Counted from the stretch's first letter, positions 38,747 to 53,795 are shown. The stretch: DNA of 64,000 nt from Deinococcus sp. HSC-46F16 (GCF_024171495.1 NZ_JALJZW010000005.1:62001-126000); one strand, 5' to 3'. Numbers and translations are program-made. Notes: generated by a model from the sequence alone, not told the origin.

Positions 38747-39631
38747 TCAGCCACCAATCTTCATCCCCCGCACCCGCGTCGGCACGTGGTACAGCCCCGT
38801 GCTCGCCGTCATATAGAGGTCCGTCCCCTCCGGTCCCCCGAAGCAGAGGTTGGCGACCGTCTCGGGCACGGCGATGCGGCCGAGTTCCTCCCCCTGGGGC
38901 GACAGCACATGCACGCCGTCCCCCGCGCTGCTCCACACCCGCCCGGCCTCGTCCACCCGCAGGCCGTCGGTCTTGCCGGGGCGAACAGTGGCCCAGATGC
39001 GGTCGTGGGTCGCCTCGCCGTCCGGGGTGACCCGGTAGGCGTGGATGTGGCCTTCGTCCTTGCCCGTGTCGGCCAGCAGCAGCAGGTCGGGCGAAGCGAA
39101 GGCGAGGCCGTTGGGCATCTTTCGGTCGCGGATGGGCGCAGTCAGGGTGCCGTCCGGCACGAGGCGGTAGACGAAATTGCCGGGCTGCTCCTTTTCGCCG
39201 CCGTAGCCCTCCTCGGGCTTGTCGATGCCGTAGGTGGGGTCGGTGAACCAGAGGCTGCCGTCCGGGTGCAGGGTCACGTCGTTGGGGCTGCTGAGCTTCC
39301 GGCCCTCGAAACGGTCGGCGAGGACGGTCCACTCCCCGCCGGGCTCCTGCCGGAGCAGCGCCCGCTGGCCGTGCGAGCAGGCGACGAGTCGGCCCTGGGT
39401 GTCCAGACAGTGCCCGTTCTGGTGATCGCTGGGGTGCAATTCCTCCTCCAGCCTGCCCGCGTCCGTCCAGCGCCAGGTGCGGTTCTGGCGCACGTCGCTG
39501 AAGACCACGGCGCGGCGCGAGGGCACATAGGTCGGCCCCTCTGCCCAGGTAAAGCCCCCGGCCAGCCGGGACACCGTGGCGCCCTCGGGAAAGAGACGGG
39601 CAAAGTCCGGGTGGGTCGCGTGCAGGGTCAT
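38747..39631 (-). CDS. SMP-30/gluconolactonase-family protein
   Basis: A 294-residue six-bladed beta-propeller hydrolase. Metal ligands of the family are visible: Glu in FTWAEGPTYV, Asn in LSSPNDVTLHPDGSLWFTDP in pattern, and Asp in GKTDGLRVDEAGRVWSS. Members open sugar lactones such as gluconolactone; the substrate here is not certain. No signal peptide. The start at 39631 fits the family N-terminus; longer in-frame starts give unconserved sequence. Confidence 0.9.
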   Translation of the reverse strand: MTLHATHPDFARLFPEGATVSRLAGGFTWAEGPTYVPSRRAVVFSDVRQNRTWRWTDAGRLEEELHPSDHQNGHCLDTQGRLVACSHGQRALLRQEPGGEWTVLADRFEGRKLSSPNDVTLHPDGSLWFTDPTYGIDKPEEGYGGEKEQPGNFVYRLVPDGTLTAPIRDRKMPNGLAFASPDLLLLADTGKDEGHIHAYRVTPDGEATHDRIWATVRPGKTDGLRVDEAGRVWSSAGDGVHVLSPQGEELGRIAVPETVANLCFGGPEGTDLYMTASTGLYHVPTRVRGMKIGG

Positions 39632-39796
39632 GGCGCCATGCTGCGCGGGGTGGGCGGGCCAGGCCAAGCCGGGTGTCTTCACATTGGACGGGATGATACA
39701 GTCGTGCCGTTGTCCTGCTCCCTCCAGTCTGTCGCCCCACCGGGACACCTGCCTTGCTTCCAGGGTACATCCTGTTCGTGAAGGGAGTCACGAGAG

Positions 39797-40630
<834 letters not shown>

Positions 40631-40655
40631 AGACCGCCAGCGAGCACGGCCTCCC

Positions 40656-40676
40656 GCCCCCAGCGGGGGGCTTTTT
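40656..40676 (+). terminator. Intrinsic terminator after BTAD regulator
   Basis: GCCCCC (40656-40661) pairs with GGGGGC (40666-40671), loop AGCG, followed by TTTTT, 25 bases after the stop. Confidence 0.88.
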
Positions 40677-40694
40677 CACAGGCAACCCCGCCCG

Positions 40695-40715
40695 GTAATG
40701 ACCCCGTAATGCCCC
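40695..40715 (+). promoter_or_regulatory. Tandem GTAATG repeats before the oxidase operon
   Basis: GTAATG occurs at 40695 and 40706, each followed by CCCC after zero or one base, 11 bases apart (one helical turn), between the BTAD terminator and the CBS gene. They could be an activator site or part of a promoter. Weak evidence. Confidence 0.3.
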
Positions 40716-40748
40716 GGCGAGAGCCTCCGCAGTGAAGGAGGTCTTCCC

Positions 40749-41183
40749 TTGCTTGTTTCCGAATTGATGGCCCATCCCCCCGTTTGCGCCGCGCCGGACC
40801 TGAGTGTGCCGGACGCGGCCCACCTTCTTCGCCAGCATGGGATTCGCCGCCTGCCCGTGGTGGACGGCGGGGCGCTGGTCGGCATCGTGACCGACCGCGA
40901 CCTGCGCGAGACCCTGCCCGGCCGCGTGACCACCCTGAGCATGTGGGAGGCGACCACCCAACTGGCCGGGATTCGCGTCTCCGACGTGATGCGCCGCAGC
41001 GTGATCACGACCACCCCAGACGCGGACGCCCGCGACGTGGCCCGCACCCTGCTGGAGCGCCGCATCGGCGGGATGCCGGTGGTGGGGGAACGCGGCGAGG
41101 TGGTCGGCATGGTCACCGTGACCGACCTGCTGCGCGACTACGCCGGGCAGACCCCGGCCCGCCCCCAGGAGCAGACCGCATGA
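40749..41183 (+). CDS. CBS-domain pair protein (TTG start)
   Basis: A 144-residue protein made almost wholly of two CBS motifs: the first from VSELMAHPPVCAAPDLSV to VGIVTDRDLRETL, the second from VSDVMRRSVITTTPDAD to GMVTVTDLLRDY. CBS pairs bind adenosine nucleotides and sense energy state. The TTG start at 40749 is chosen because AGGAGG lies 7 bases upstream and the domain begins at once. ATGA overlap with the small oxidase protein puts it first in the oxidase operon, a possible energy-sensing partner (inference). Confidence 0.9.
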   Translation: MLVSELMAHPPVCAAPDLSVPDAAHLLRQHGIRRLPVVDGGALVGIVTDRDLRETLPGRVTTLSMWEATTQLAGIRVSDVMRRSVITTTPDADARDVARTLLERRIGGMPVVGERGEVVGMVTVTDLLRDYAGQTPARPQEQTA

Positions 41184-41356
41184 CGAACCCCCCCACGCCC
41201 CCCGACCGCACCCCACTGGCGCAAGACGCCGCCCACGACGACCACCCTCGGCCCGGCGTCGTTCCCATCGGCACGCTGATGGTGATTGGAGTGCTGCTGC
41301 TCACCCTGATCTGGCTGTGGATGCTGGTGCTCGGCATTCAGCAGGGACGGGGCTGA
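41180..41356 (+). CDS. Small single-span protein of ba3 oxidase operon
   Basis: A 58-residue protein with a disordered N-terminal half and one membrane helix (IGTLMVIGVLLLTLIWLWMLVLG). By size, topology and place directly before subunit II it is likely the equivalent of subunit IIa (CbaD) of the Thermus ba3 oxidase, whose sequence is poorly conserved. Its start overlaps the CBS stop (ATGA). Confidence 0.75.
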   Translation: MTNPPTPPDRTPLAQDAAHDDHPRPGVVPIGTLMVIGVLLLTLIWLWMLVLGIQQGRG

Positions 41357-41357
41357 G

Positions 41358-41933
41358 ATGGCCCGCACCCCTGCGCCCGCGCCCCGGCTGGAGCACCATT
41401 CGCTGGAGCGCTACGAGAACATCTGGTTCGGCATCGCCGTTGTGATGGCGGTGCTGCTGTTCGTCTCGGCCATCGCCAGCTTCATCAGCGGCACCTACAC
41501 CGCCATCGAGGGCACCGGCGGCGGCCACCACATCACCGGGGTGGACAATGGCCGCCTCGATCCTCGCAACCTCGCCGCCACGCCCTTTGCCGAGCCGGGC
41601 CTGCGCGAGAACCCCGACGGCACGCTGGAGGCCTTTGTGGTCGCCCGCGCCTTCGCCTTCCAGCCTGCCGCGCTGCGGGTGCCCGCCGGGCGCCCGGTGA
41701 CCATCCACCTCACCTCGGCCGACGTGATGCACGGGTATCAGATCGAGGGCACCAACATCAACGCGACGGCGATTCCGGGGCAGGTGGCGAGCTTCACCAC
41801 GACCTTCCGGCGCCCCGGCACCCTCAGCCTGGTCTGCAACGAATACTGCGGCACCGGCCACCACAACATGATCAATACCGTCGTGGTGGAGGCCCCCGAA
41901 ACCCAGGCCCGCGCCCAGGACCAAACGGAGTAA
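41358..41933 (+). CDS. cbaB: ba3-type cytochrome c oxidase subunit II
   Basis: A 191-residue protein with one N-terminal membrane helix (about residues 23-46) and a cupredoxin domain. The CuA ligands are in CNEYCGTGHHNM (two cysteines, histidine and methionine) and VMHGYQIEG (first histidine). It accepts electrons from cytochrome c, probably the one encoded two genes downstream. Length and single helix fit the B-family oxidases. Confidence 0.94.
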   Translation: MARTPAPAPRLEHHSLERYENIWFGIAVVMAVLLFVSAIASFISGTYTAIEGTGGGHHITGVDNGRLDPRNLAATPFAEPGLRENPDGTLEAFVVARAFAFQPAALRVPAGRPVTIHLTSADVMHGYQIEGTNINATAIPGQVASFTTTFRRPGTLSLVCNEYCGTGHHNMINTVVVEAPETQARAQDQTE

Positions 41934-41937
41934 CCCT

Positions 41938-43679
<1,742 letters not shown>

Positions 43680-43680
<1 letters not shown>

Positions 43681-44099
43681 TGTCGGGTGAAGGGTTTAGC
43701 CGCCGGGAGATCACGGCCGTGGTGGTGTTCGCGGCCCTCGCCGCCGCCATCGGCCTCGGGTCTTACCGCGCCGGGGTGAACGTGGCGCACGAGACGGGCG
43801 GGGGCGCCATCGTCACCGCCGCTGCGGGCGAGACCACCGTCAACGGACAGGCCCTGTATGCCAGCAGTTGCGCGGGCTGCCACGGGGGCCAGGCGCAGGG
43901 TGGGGTCGGTCCCAACCTCGCCGAGAGCGCCGCGTGGTCGGAACCCGACTTTGGCGCCGCCGTCCTGCACGGTCAGGCGCCTGGAGGCCGCACCCTCGCG
44001 CCCGTCATGCCCCGCTTCGCGGAAACGGGCCTGAACGGAGAGGAGGCCACCCCGGAGCGCATCGAGGCCATTCACACCTACGTGAAGAGTTTGCAGTAG
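43680..44099 (+). CDS. Membrane-anchored c-type cytochrome
   Basis: A 139-residue protein with an N-terminal membrane anchor (ITAVVVFAALAAAIGLGSY) and one cytochrome c domain: haem site CAGCHGG and axial methionine in LAPVMPRF. It is most likely the electron donor to the ba3 oxidase encoded just upstream, with which it shares a TGATG junction. Confidence 0.92.
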
Positions 44100-44120
44100 C
44101 GGTTAAGGGGAAAAAGGACG

Positions 44121-44146
44121 GCGGGCGTTCCTGTGGGGGCGCCCGC
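44121..44146. terminator. Hairpin after the oxidase operon
   Basis: GCGGGCG (44121-44127) pairs with CGCCCGC (44140-44146). No T-run follows, so its action as a terminator is uncertain. Confidence 0.45.
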
Positions 44147-44282
44147 TCCGGTGGGGGTGAGAGCCCAATAAGGTCACACAGAGGAAATGTTACTTTACAC
44201 CTATTGATTACAGGGCTACTATCTGGCTAGGGATGGGAGCTCCCGTCCGGCGTGGGTCAGCGGCTTGCCGCTGGCTCGCGTT

Positions 44283-45098
44283 TCATTTAGCTGGGATCAG
44301 CATCCCCGGGTACTCATGCAGGAACTTTGCGTGATTCGTGTAAGAGAGAGTAAGCCACCGAGGATGTGCATCGGCGGGAAACACGTTACACCCATAACGG
44401 TTGTGCATCTTCGATGCAACAATTTGATATGCCGGGTTATGGGGGTCGTCGTTAATCAACGCTCTTGCTACAGGATACAGCATCATATCGGCCAATTGTA
44501 GTCCAACACCATTTTCACGCTTCCCTTCGAAAGTAAGCACGGGTTCAATGAACTTATTTAGCTCGGCCTTATGCGCATACCGTGTGCCTAGAAGCATTGA
44601 TCTCACGAAGGCGGCACTGATTTCTTTGTCCTCACGCCTTCCTCTAGACTCCACAATTATTTTGCCCTTAGCATTGGCAGCCTTTAATACGTGCATAAAC
44701 CTTTCTAACAGCATATCCATTGCCCATTCATATGGATCGTACGGAGTTTTATACCTCTTTAAATGCTTTGGCTTATCAATAAATATGCTTATAAAAGTTA
44801 AGTCCGCCGTCTCAATAAATTTATTGAATTTTCTGTAAAATTCCTGCATTTTTTCCGGTTGGAAAAGAACCCTAAATTCACCCTTCTTCTTACGAAGCTC
44901 TACAGAGTGAAGAACTATATCGGGACTATCAAAAATAGCCTGCTTAACTACATATAATTGTTCTGTTACCTCCGAAAGCAAACCGTCATCGATAATGACG
45001 CCTCCTAATCCAAAAACCGGGAATTGCGAGTTGATTTTGGTGAGGGAATGATCTCCCGTTTCATCTAGGTACAAAGTGTAGGTACGGGAGAGACTCAT
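44283..45098 (-). CDS. DUF3800-domain protein in AT-rich insert
   Basis: A 271-residue protein with the DUF3800 N-terminal motif TLYLDETGDHS (acidic residues of an RNase H-like fold) and the C-terminal pattern GVGLQLADMMLYPVARAL. DUF3800 proteins are frequent in mobile and defence-rich regions; no activity is established. Codon use is AT-rich and the DNA around it is clearly lower in GC than its neighbours, so it is likely acquired. Start at 45098 fits the motif spacing and has a recognisable promoter upstream. Confidence 0.9.
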   Translation of the reverse strand: MSLSRTYTLYLDETGDHSLTKINSQFPVFGLGGVIIDDGLLSEVTEQLYVVKQAIFDSPDIVLHSVELRKKKGEFRVLFQPEKMQEFYRKFNKFIETADLTFISIFIDKPKHLKRYKTPYDPYEWAMDMLLERFMHVLKAANAKGKIIVESRGRREDKEISAAFVRSMLLGTRYAHKAELNKFIEPVLTFEGKRENGVGLQLADMMLYPVARALINDDPHNPAYQIVASKMHNRYGCNVFPADAHPRWLTLSYTNHAKFLHEYPGMLIPAK

Positions 45099-45107
45099 TA
45101 CTGCACC

Positions 45108-45135
45108 ATTGTAGGGGTGATAGGGCCAAGCACAA
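45108..45135 (-). promoter_or_regulatory. Promoter of DUF3800 gene
   Basis: On the minus strand TTGTGC (45130-45135) and TACAAT (45108-45113) are separated by 16 bases, with the ATG 9 bases after the -10. A start site close to the ATG is expected. Confidence 0.55.
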
Positions 45136-45209
45136 ACCGCAATCCTTTGCTGAGAGGTAATGGGAACCCTACTGCGGTTTCTCTCTGCACACGTCGCTAT
45201 CCTCCCCCG

Positions 45210-46247
45210 GTGACGCCCGCTCCCGCCGACTTCCCCGCCCTGCGCCCCGCGCTCCTGACGTGGTTTGACGCGCGGGGCCGCGACCTGCCGTGGCGGGTGG
45301 GGCTGGAGGGCAGGCGCGACCCCTACCGGGTGTGGGTCTCGGAGGTGCTGCTTCAGCAGACGCAGGTGGTGCGGGGCCGGGTGTATTTCGAGCGCTTTCT
45401 GGAGGCCTTCCCGACCGTAGAGGCCCTGGCCGCCGCGCCCATCGAGGCCGTGCTGAAGGCCTGGGAGGGCTGCGGCTACTACGCCCGCGCCCGCAACCTG
45501 CACCGGGCAGCAGGAATCGTGGCGCGGGAAGGCTGGCCGCAGAGTTACGAGGGCTGGCGGGCGCTGCCGGGGGTGGGGCCGTACACGGCGGCGGCGATCA
45601 GCAGCCTCGCGCTGGGGGAAGCGCGGGCGGTGAACGACGGCAACGTGCGGCGGGTGCTCGCGCGGCTGTGGGGCGAGCGCCAGCCCACCGAGCCCTGGGT
45701 GCAGGCCCGCGCCGACGAGCTGCTGGACCCCGCCCGCCCCGGCGCCTGGAACGAGGCGGTGATGGACCTCGGCGCGACGGTCTGCATTCCGAAGGCGCCG
45801 CGCTGCCTGGAATGCCCGCTGGCGGGGTGGTGCGTGGCGCGGGCGTCGGGCGACCCGGCGGGCTTTCCGGCTCCCAAAGTGCGGGCGGCGGTGCGCGAGG
45901 TGCGGGCGGTGGCCCTCCTGATCGGGGACAGCGAGCGGGCCGTGCTGGAGCGGCGCGGGGGCTCGCTGCTGGGGGGACTGATGGGCCTGCCCACCGAGGA
46001 GGTGCGCGGGGACGAGGAGGAAGCCGACGCGCTGGCCCGCCTGAGCGCCCGTCTCGGCGCGGCCGTCACGGGCGAACTGGGCGAGGTCACCCACACCATG
46101 ACCCACCGCCGGGTGCGGCTGACCGTCTACGCGGGGGCGGGCGGCCCGGCCCCGGTTCCAGTCGCGGCCGAGGCGCTCTCGCGGCTGGACCACAAGGCGC
46201 TGGAACTCTGGCGGCGGCGGGCCGAGTCGCTGTTCGCACCGGGCTGA
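45210..46247 (+). CDS. mutY: A/G-specific adenine DNA glycosylase
   Basis: A 345-residue base-excision enzyme that removes adenine opposite 8-oxoguanine. The catalytic glutamate is in VSEVLLQQTQV, the helix-hairpin-helix in LPGVGPYTAAAI, the catalytic aspartate in AVNDGNVRRVLARL, and the 4Fe-4S cluster cysteines follow C-x6-C-x2-C-x5-C in CIPKAPRCLECPLAGWC. A C-terminal MutT-like domain (EVTHTMTHRRVRLTVYAG) recognises 8-oxoG. GTG at 45210 with TATCCT 6 bases upstream sets the start. Confidence 0.96.
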   Translation: MTPAPADFPALRPALLTWFDARGRDLPWRVGLEGRRDPYRVWVSEVLLQQTQVVRGRVYFERFLEAFPTVEALAAAPIEAVLKAWEGCGYYARARNLHRAAGIVAREGWPQSYEGWRALPGVGPYTAAAISSLALGEARAVNDGNVRRVLARLWGERQPTEPWVQARADELLDPARPGAWNEAVMDLGATVCIPKAPRCLECPLAGWCVARASGDPAGFPAPKVRAAVREVRAVALLIGDSERAVLERRGGSLLGGLMGLPTEEVRGDEEEADALARLSARLGAAVTGELGEVTHTMTHRRVRLTVYAGAGGPAPVPVAAEALSRLDHKALELWRRRAESLFAPG

Positions 46248-46261
46248 GACCAACTTGCGAT

Positions 46262-46397
46262 GACTCCCAGGAATCATCCGAGCGGACTTGTCAAGCTGCC
46301 AAGCAGAGCGAGAAGCACAAAGTACGGGATGGGGCGGCGACGGAAGACCCTATGGCGCTTTCCCGGATGTTCTGGAATCAGAGCCGTCCCGTATGAC
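46262..46397. repeat. Intergenic two-hairpin repeat element (copy D)
   Basis: The linker CCGAGCGGACTTGTCAAGC with GAGCGAGAAG is close to copy E, and the core GGCGCTTTCCCGG is identical in both. The outer arms TACGGGATGG (46323-46332) and CCGTCCCGTA (46384-46393) pair at 9 of 10 positions and close with GTATGA, as in copy E. It fills the gap between mutY and the cis-prenyltransferase. Confidence 0.7.
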
Positions 46398-46453
46398 CTC
46401 CCCCTTTGGAGGGACCCCGCCCCCGGACCCCAGGCGCTAGACTGCCCCCCGAC

Positions 46454-47284
46454 ATGAGCCGCCCTGCCCTGCACACCGCGCTGCGCACCGTCCAGAAGGT
46501 CAGGGACACCGGGCGGGGGGCGCTGCTGTGGGGCTACGAGCAGCGGCTGGCCCGCGAGGTCCGCCAACACGGCAAGCTGCCCCGGCACCTGGGCCTGATT
46601 CTGGACGGCAACCGCCGCTACGCCCGCGCCGCTGGGATGCAGCGCGAACTGGGGCACTCCTTCGGGGCGGACAAGGCGCACGAGGTCCTCCAGTGGTGCC
46701 TGGAACTGGGCATCCCGGCGGCGACGATCTGGGTGCTCTCCACCGACAACACCAGCCGTGACCCCGGCGAACTCGCGCACATCCTGGGGTTGCTGGAGCG
46801 CGAGGCCCGGAACCTCGCCACCGATCCCCGCATCCACGCCAACCGGGTGCGGGTGCGGGCCATCGGGCAGCACGACGCTTTTCCGCCGCACGTGCTGGAC
46901 GCCCTGCGCGAACTGGAGGCCAAGACCGCCGGGTACGACGGCATGACCCTGAACATCGCCGTGGGCTACGGGGGCCGCGAGGAGATCGTGGACGCGGTCA
47001 AGTGCCACCTCTCGCGCCGGGCTGCGGAGGGGGCCACGCTGCCGGAGGTCATCGCGGAGTTGCAGCCCGACCACATCAGCGCCCACCTGTACACGGCGGG
47101 CACGCCCGACCCCGACTTCATCATCCGCACCAGCGGCGAGATTCGGCTCAGCGGGTTCATGCTGTGGCAAAGCGTCTACTCGGAGTTCTATTTCTGCGAC
47201 GTGTATTGGCCGGGCTTCCGGCGGGTGGATTTCCTGCGGGCGCTGCGGGACTTCCAGGGGCGGGAGCGGCGCTTCGGGCGCTAG
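46454..47284 (+). CDS. uppS: Cis-prenyltransferase (isoprenyl/undecaprenyl diphosphate synthase family)
   Basis: A 276-residue cis-prenyltransferase that condenses isopentenyl diphosphate onto an allylic primer. The catalytic loop is GLILDGNRRYARAAG (the common form is DGNGRWA; DGNRR is typical of the short-chain Z-farnesyl type and some actinobacterial and archaeal homologues), followed by LGHSFGADKAHEVL. The C-terminal IIRTSGEIRLSGFMLWQ and EFYFCDVYWPGF are conserved. Product length is therefore uncertain. Start at 46454 about 10 bases after TAGACT. Confidence 0.9.
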   Translation: MSRPALHTALRTVQKVRDTGRGALLWGYEQRLAREVRQHGKLPRHLGLILDGNRRYARAAGMQRELGHSFGADKAHEVLQWCLELGIPAATIWVLSTDNTSRDPGELAHILGLLEREARNLATDPRIHANRVRVRAIGQHDAFPPHVLDALRELEAKTAGYDGMTLNIAVGYGGREEIVDAVKCHLSRRAAEGATLPEVIAELQPDHISAHLYTAGTPDPDFIIRTSGEIRLSGFMLWQSVYSEFYFCDVYWPGFRRVDFLRALRDFQGRERRFGR

Positions 47285-47314
47285 GGGACCGGACAGGAGG
47301 GGGAGCCTCGCCCC

Positions 47315-48280
47315 TCAGCGGGCACGCACCGTCGCCTCGGTGGTCACGCGGAAGGTGACCCGCATGGTCTCGCCGTCCGGGCCGGTCGTCGTGACGCGCA
47401 TCCGCAGGGTCTGGCTCTGGGTGCCGCCCGCGGTCAGGCCGTCGGCGCGGAACAGGGTGCTCGTCGTGCTGCGACTGCCCTGGGACAGCAGTTCGGCGCG
47501 GAACTCCGGGCTGTCCGCCCCACCCCCGAACTGAACGCTCCAGGGGGCGAAAGTGCTGCTGGTCTCGAAGACGTGCTGGCGGGCCGCGTTCAAACCCCGG
47601 TAGGTCGTGGTGGTGCGGGCGGTCATCGGCGAGGCCTGCACCGCCGGGAAGTCGGCTGCCTCCGGGCCGAGCAGGCCCCCGAACAGGCCCGTCAGCAGCG
47701 CCTGCATATCCACCGTGGCTGTGGCCGTGCGGCTCTGGCCGGGCACGAGGGGAAAGCCGTAGAGGTTGTTGGCGGGGTCGTTGGTGGCGAACTGCCGCTG
47801 GAACTGCTCGCTGTTCAGTCCGGCGAACACCTGCTGGAGGGTCGGGTCATCCACCTCGAAGCGCACCCCCGTGCGGGTGCCGTTCGGACGCACGGTCTGG
47901 AAGACGCGCAGGGCCACCTCTCTCCCGTCGGGCAGGGGAATCAACGCGGTGTCCCGCAGGGTGACCGAGCCGTCCGCGCCGCGCGACTGCACGCGGGTGC
48001 TGGATTCCCCGGTCGTCCGCTGGGTCCCAGCCGCGCCGAGGCCCCCCCGCACCGCCGCCTCCAGCTCGGCGGCGTCCTCACCCTGGACTTCCACACTCTC
48101 GATCTCGGTGCGCGAGACGGTCTCGGTGATCAGGTAGACCGTGGTCCCCACCGGCGCTGTGAGTCGCAGGACCGGGGCGGTGGCCGCCGTGCGGGGCGCG
48201 GCGGGGGGCGGCCCCTCCTGACCCCCGGCGAGGGCGGGGGCGGGCAACAGCAGCAGGGCCGTCAGGAGCAGTCGTCGCAT
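47315..48280 (-). CDS. Secreted hypothetical protein
   Basis: A 321-residue protein with a signal peptide (MRRLLLTALLLLPAPALAGG) and a beta-rich, Thr/Val-rich mature part (VGTTVYLITETVSRTEIESV, TTTYRGLNAARQHVFETSS, LRMRVTTTGPDGETMRVTF). No family recognised by name; the style resembles the DUF6263/lipoprotein-like beta-sandwich proteins. TACGGT lies 5 bases before the ATG at 48280. Convergent with the prenyltransferase gene over 30 bases. Confidence 0.75.
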   Translation of the reverse strand: MRRLLLTALLLLPAPALAGGQEGPPPAAPRTAATAPVLRLTAPVGTTVYLITETVSRTEIESVEVQGEDAAELEAAVRGGLGAAGTQRTTGESSTRVQSRGADGSVTLRDTALIPLPDGREVALRVFQTVRPNGTRTGVRFEVDDPTLQQVFAGLNSEQFQRQFATNDPANNLYGFPLVPGQSRTATATVDMQALLTGLFGGLLGPEAADFPAVQASPMTARTTTTYRGLNAARQHVFETSSTFAPWSVQFGGGADSPEFRAELLSQGSRSTTSTLFRADGLTAGGTQSQTLRMRVTTTGPDGETMRVTFRVTTEATVRAR

Positions 48281-48383
48281 GCCCCACCGTACGGCACCCG
48301 GCGGCCGGACATCTCCCCACGGGCCTTGACCTCCCCTCCATCCGGGGGTCGCGCTTCCGGCGCGGTGCGGCACAATGGGCAGC

Positions 48384-50018
<1,635 letters not shown>

Positions 50019-50049
50019 GCTTGCGGCTGTCTGAAGAAAGAGACACGTC

Positions 50050-50337
50050 ATGATCCATATCTGGGCGACTGTCGAGATCAGCGACCTTGAGAAGTTCATC
50101 GGCGTGTTCGCCACGGCGGGGGCCAGGGCACGCCGGAAGCATGGCAGCCGCCGCAGCCGCGTCTTTACCGTGCCCGGCCACCCGAGTCAGGTCCGGGTCC
50201 TGTTCGAGTGGGAGAGCCGCGAAGCCTTCGAAGGCTTCCTGAACGACCCGGAGGTCCGCGCCACGATGCAGTCCAGCGGCACGGTGGGACGGCCGGACTT
50301 CCTGATCCTCGACGCGCTGGCCGACTTGCCGGGGTAA
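50050..50337 (+). CDS. Dimeric alpha/beta-barrel (ABM-like) small protein
   Basis: A 95-residue protein with the strand-helix pattern of antibiotic-biosynthesis-monooxygenase-like ferredoxin folds: IHIWATVEISDLEKFIGVFA, then SRVFTVPGHPSQVRVLFEWE and SREAFEGFLNDPEVRATMQ. The family includes enzymes and stress proteins; no substrate can be proposed. It ends just before a strong hairpin. Confidence 0.65.
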   Translation: MIHIWATVEISDLEKFIGVFATAGARARRKHGSRRSRVFTVPGHPSQVRVLFEWESREAFEGFLNDPEVRATMQSSGTVGRPDFLILDALADLPG

Positions 50338-50402
50338 CGGGAGAGACTCGGAGAACCGCACGCCGCCTGAACAGGGTCCAGCGTTCCATCCACATCAAGC
50401 AT

Positions 50403-50429
50403 CGCCCCCGGCCTATGAAGCCGGGGGCG
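50403..50429. terminator. Hairpin between convergent genes
   Basis: CGCCCCCGGC (50403-50412) pairs perfectly with GCCGGGGGCG (50420-50429), loop CTATGAA. It lies between the stops at 50337 and 50469 and could end both transcripts, although the T-tract is weak on either side. Confidence 0.6.
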
Positions 50430-50468
50430 GTTGCTGGAAACGGGAAGCTCCTGGTCAGAGGCGGCGGC

Positions 50469-52628
<2,160 letters not shown>

Positions 52629-52646
52629 AGCTCATAGTCCACAGCC

Positions 52647-53510
52647 TCACCGGAACAGTTCCGGGTGCACCAGCCGCGCCAGCCCCCGCAGCGCCTGCCC
52701 CATGCGGGGACCGGGGCGGCTGAGGATGGTGTTCAGGTCCTTGGGGATGTCCAGCACTCGGCCCGCCTTGACCGCCTTCAGGCCGCTCCAGCCCGGCCGG
52801 GCCGCCGCCGCCTGCCGGGTCAGGCCCAGCATCAGCTCGGGGTTGGCCTTCACGATCAGCTCGGGGTCCACCTTGGGGAAGTCGCCCAGCGAGGCCGGGA
52901 TGATGTTGCGGGCTCCCGCCTTGGTGAGCAGCACGCCCATAAAAGAGTTCGGCCCGATGGAGTACGGGGTGGGGTCAATCTCGAAGTAAGCCGTGGGCTT
53001 GCGCACCGCGTTCTTGGTCAGAATCTCGACCTTGGCGATGTCACGGCGAATGTTCAGCACCACGTTCTTGGCCTGCGCCTCGCGGTTCACGATCCGGCCG
53101 AGGGTCAACGTCTTGGAGAAGACCTCGTCGTACTTCTCCATGTCGAGCGCGATGGTGGGGATGCCCGCCTGGGTCAGCGGCCCGTCGAGCTTGCTGTATT
53201 TGCTCACCAGCACGAGGTCGGGCTTCAGGGCCACCATTGCCTCCACGTCGGGGGCGAAGAGGTCGCCCACCTTGGGCAGCCGCGCGACCTGCTGGGGGTA
53301 GTCGCTGTACTTGTCCACCCCGACGAGCTTGCCGCACGCGCCGATCGCGCACACGGTTTCGGAGTGACTCGGCACCATGCTGATGATGCGCTTGGGCTCC
53401 GAGCGAAGGGTCACCTTGCGCCCGAGGTCGTCGGTGAGGGTGAGGGGGTAGGTCGTCGCCGCTGCGGTGGGCAGCAGGGCGAGCAGGGACACGGTCAGGA
53501 GAGTCTTCAT
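52647..53510 (-). CDS. btuF: Periplasmic B12-binding protein, BtuF type
   Basis: A 287-residue class III binding protein with a signal peptide (LLTVSLLALLPTAAATT). The fold marks are VTLRSEPKRIISMVPSHSET, VGVDKYSDYPQQVARLPKVG and VEAMVALKPDLVLVSKYSK in pattern, as in BtuF and related corrinoid or haem binders. First gene of the operon, with AAGGAG before the ATG and a cobalamin riboswitch in its leader. Confidence 0.92.
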   Translation of the reverse strand: MKTLLTVSLLALLPTAAATTYPLTLTDDLGRKVTLRSEPKRIISMVPSHSETVCAIGACGKLVGVDKYSDYPQQVARLPKVGDLFAPDVEAMVALKPDLVLVSKYSKLDGPLTQAGIPTIALDMEKYDEVFSKTLTLGRIVNREAQAKNVVLNIRRDIAKVEILTKNAVRKPTAYFEIDPTPYSIGPNSFMGVLLTKAGARNIIPASLGDFPKVDPELIVKANPELMLGLTRQAAAARPGWSGLKAVKAGRVLDIPKDLNTILSRPGPRMGQALRGLARLVHPELFR

Positions 53511-53552
53511 GGGTGGGGCTCCTTCTGGGCTCTCCTCCGCGTGTGGGGGCCG

Positions 53553-53795
53553 GAAACGACGAAACCGCCCCGGTGGGGGCGGAGTGGGGGTCTCGGCACG
53601 TCCAGGGGCAGCGACCCAGTGGGTCCGCAGCGCCAGGGCGGTTCCTCCAGTCCGCGAGAGGTCAGGCCAACCGGCTCGCCCGCTGGGGGCAGACCGGGAC
53701 GGGGCCGGTGTTCGGACTTCCCCCCACGGCGGGGGGTTACCGTTGCGCGACAGTGCCGGACTTCCACCGGCTTTCCCTGCCTCCGTCGGGGGGCA
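53553..53795 (-). ncRNA. Cobalamin riboswitch with terminator
   Basis: On the minus strand the conserved core is clear: GGGAA, GCCGGTGGAAGTCCGGCACTG in pattern, then GCGCAACGGTAACC (53735-53780), which matches the B12 aptamer hallmarks GGTG-AA-TCC--ACTG and GCAACGGTA. A 3-prime AGCCGGTTGGCCTGACC-like segment lies near 53660-53674. The expression platform is CCGCCCC (53565-53571 complement) with GGGGCGG (53576-53582) and then TTTCGTCGTTT, an intrinsic terminator 43 bases from the btuF start. A -10 TATAGT is at 53795-53800. High B12 should stop transcription. Confidence 0.9.

Noticed and set aside
44283..46277. A long minus-strand frame extending the DUF3800 gene over mutY
   Set aside because: The upstream part is high-GC shadow sequence opposite mutY; the DUF3800 motif and a promoter place the start at 45098.
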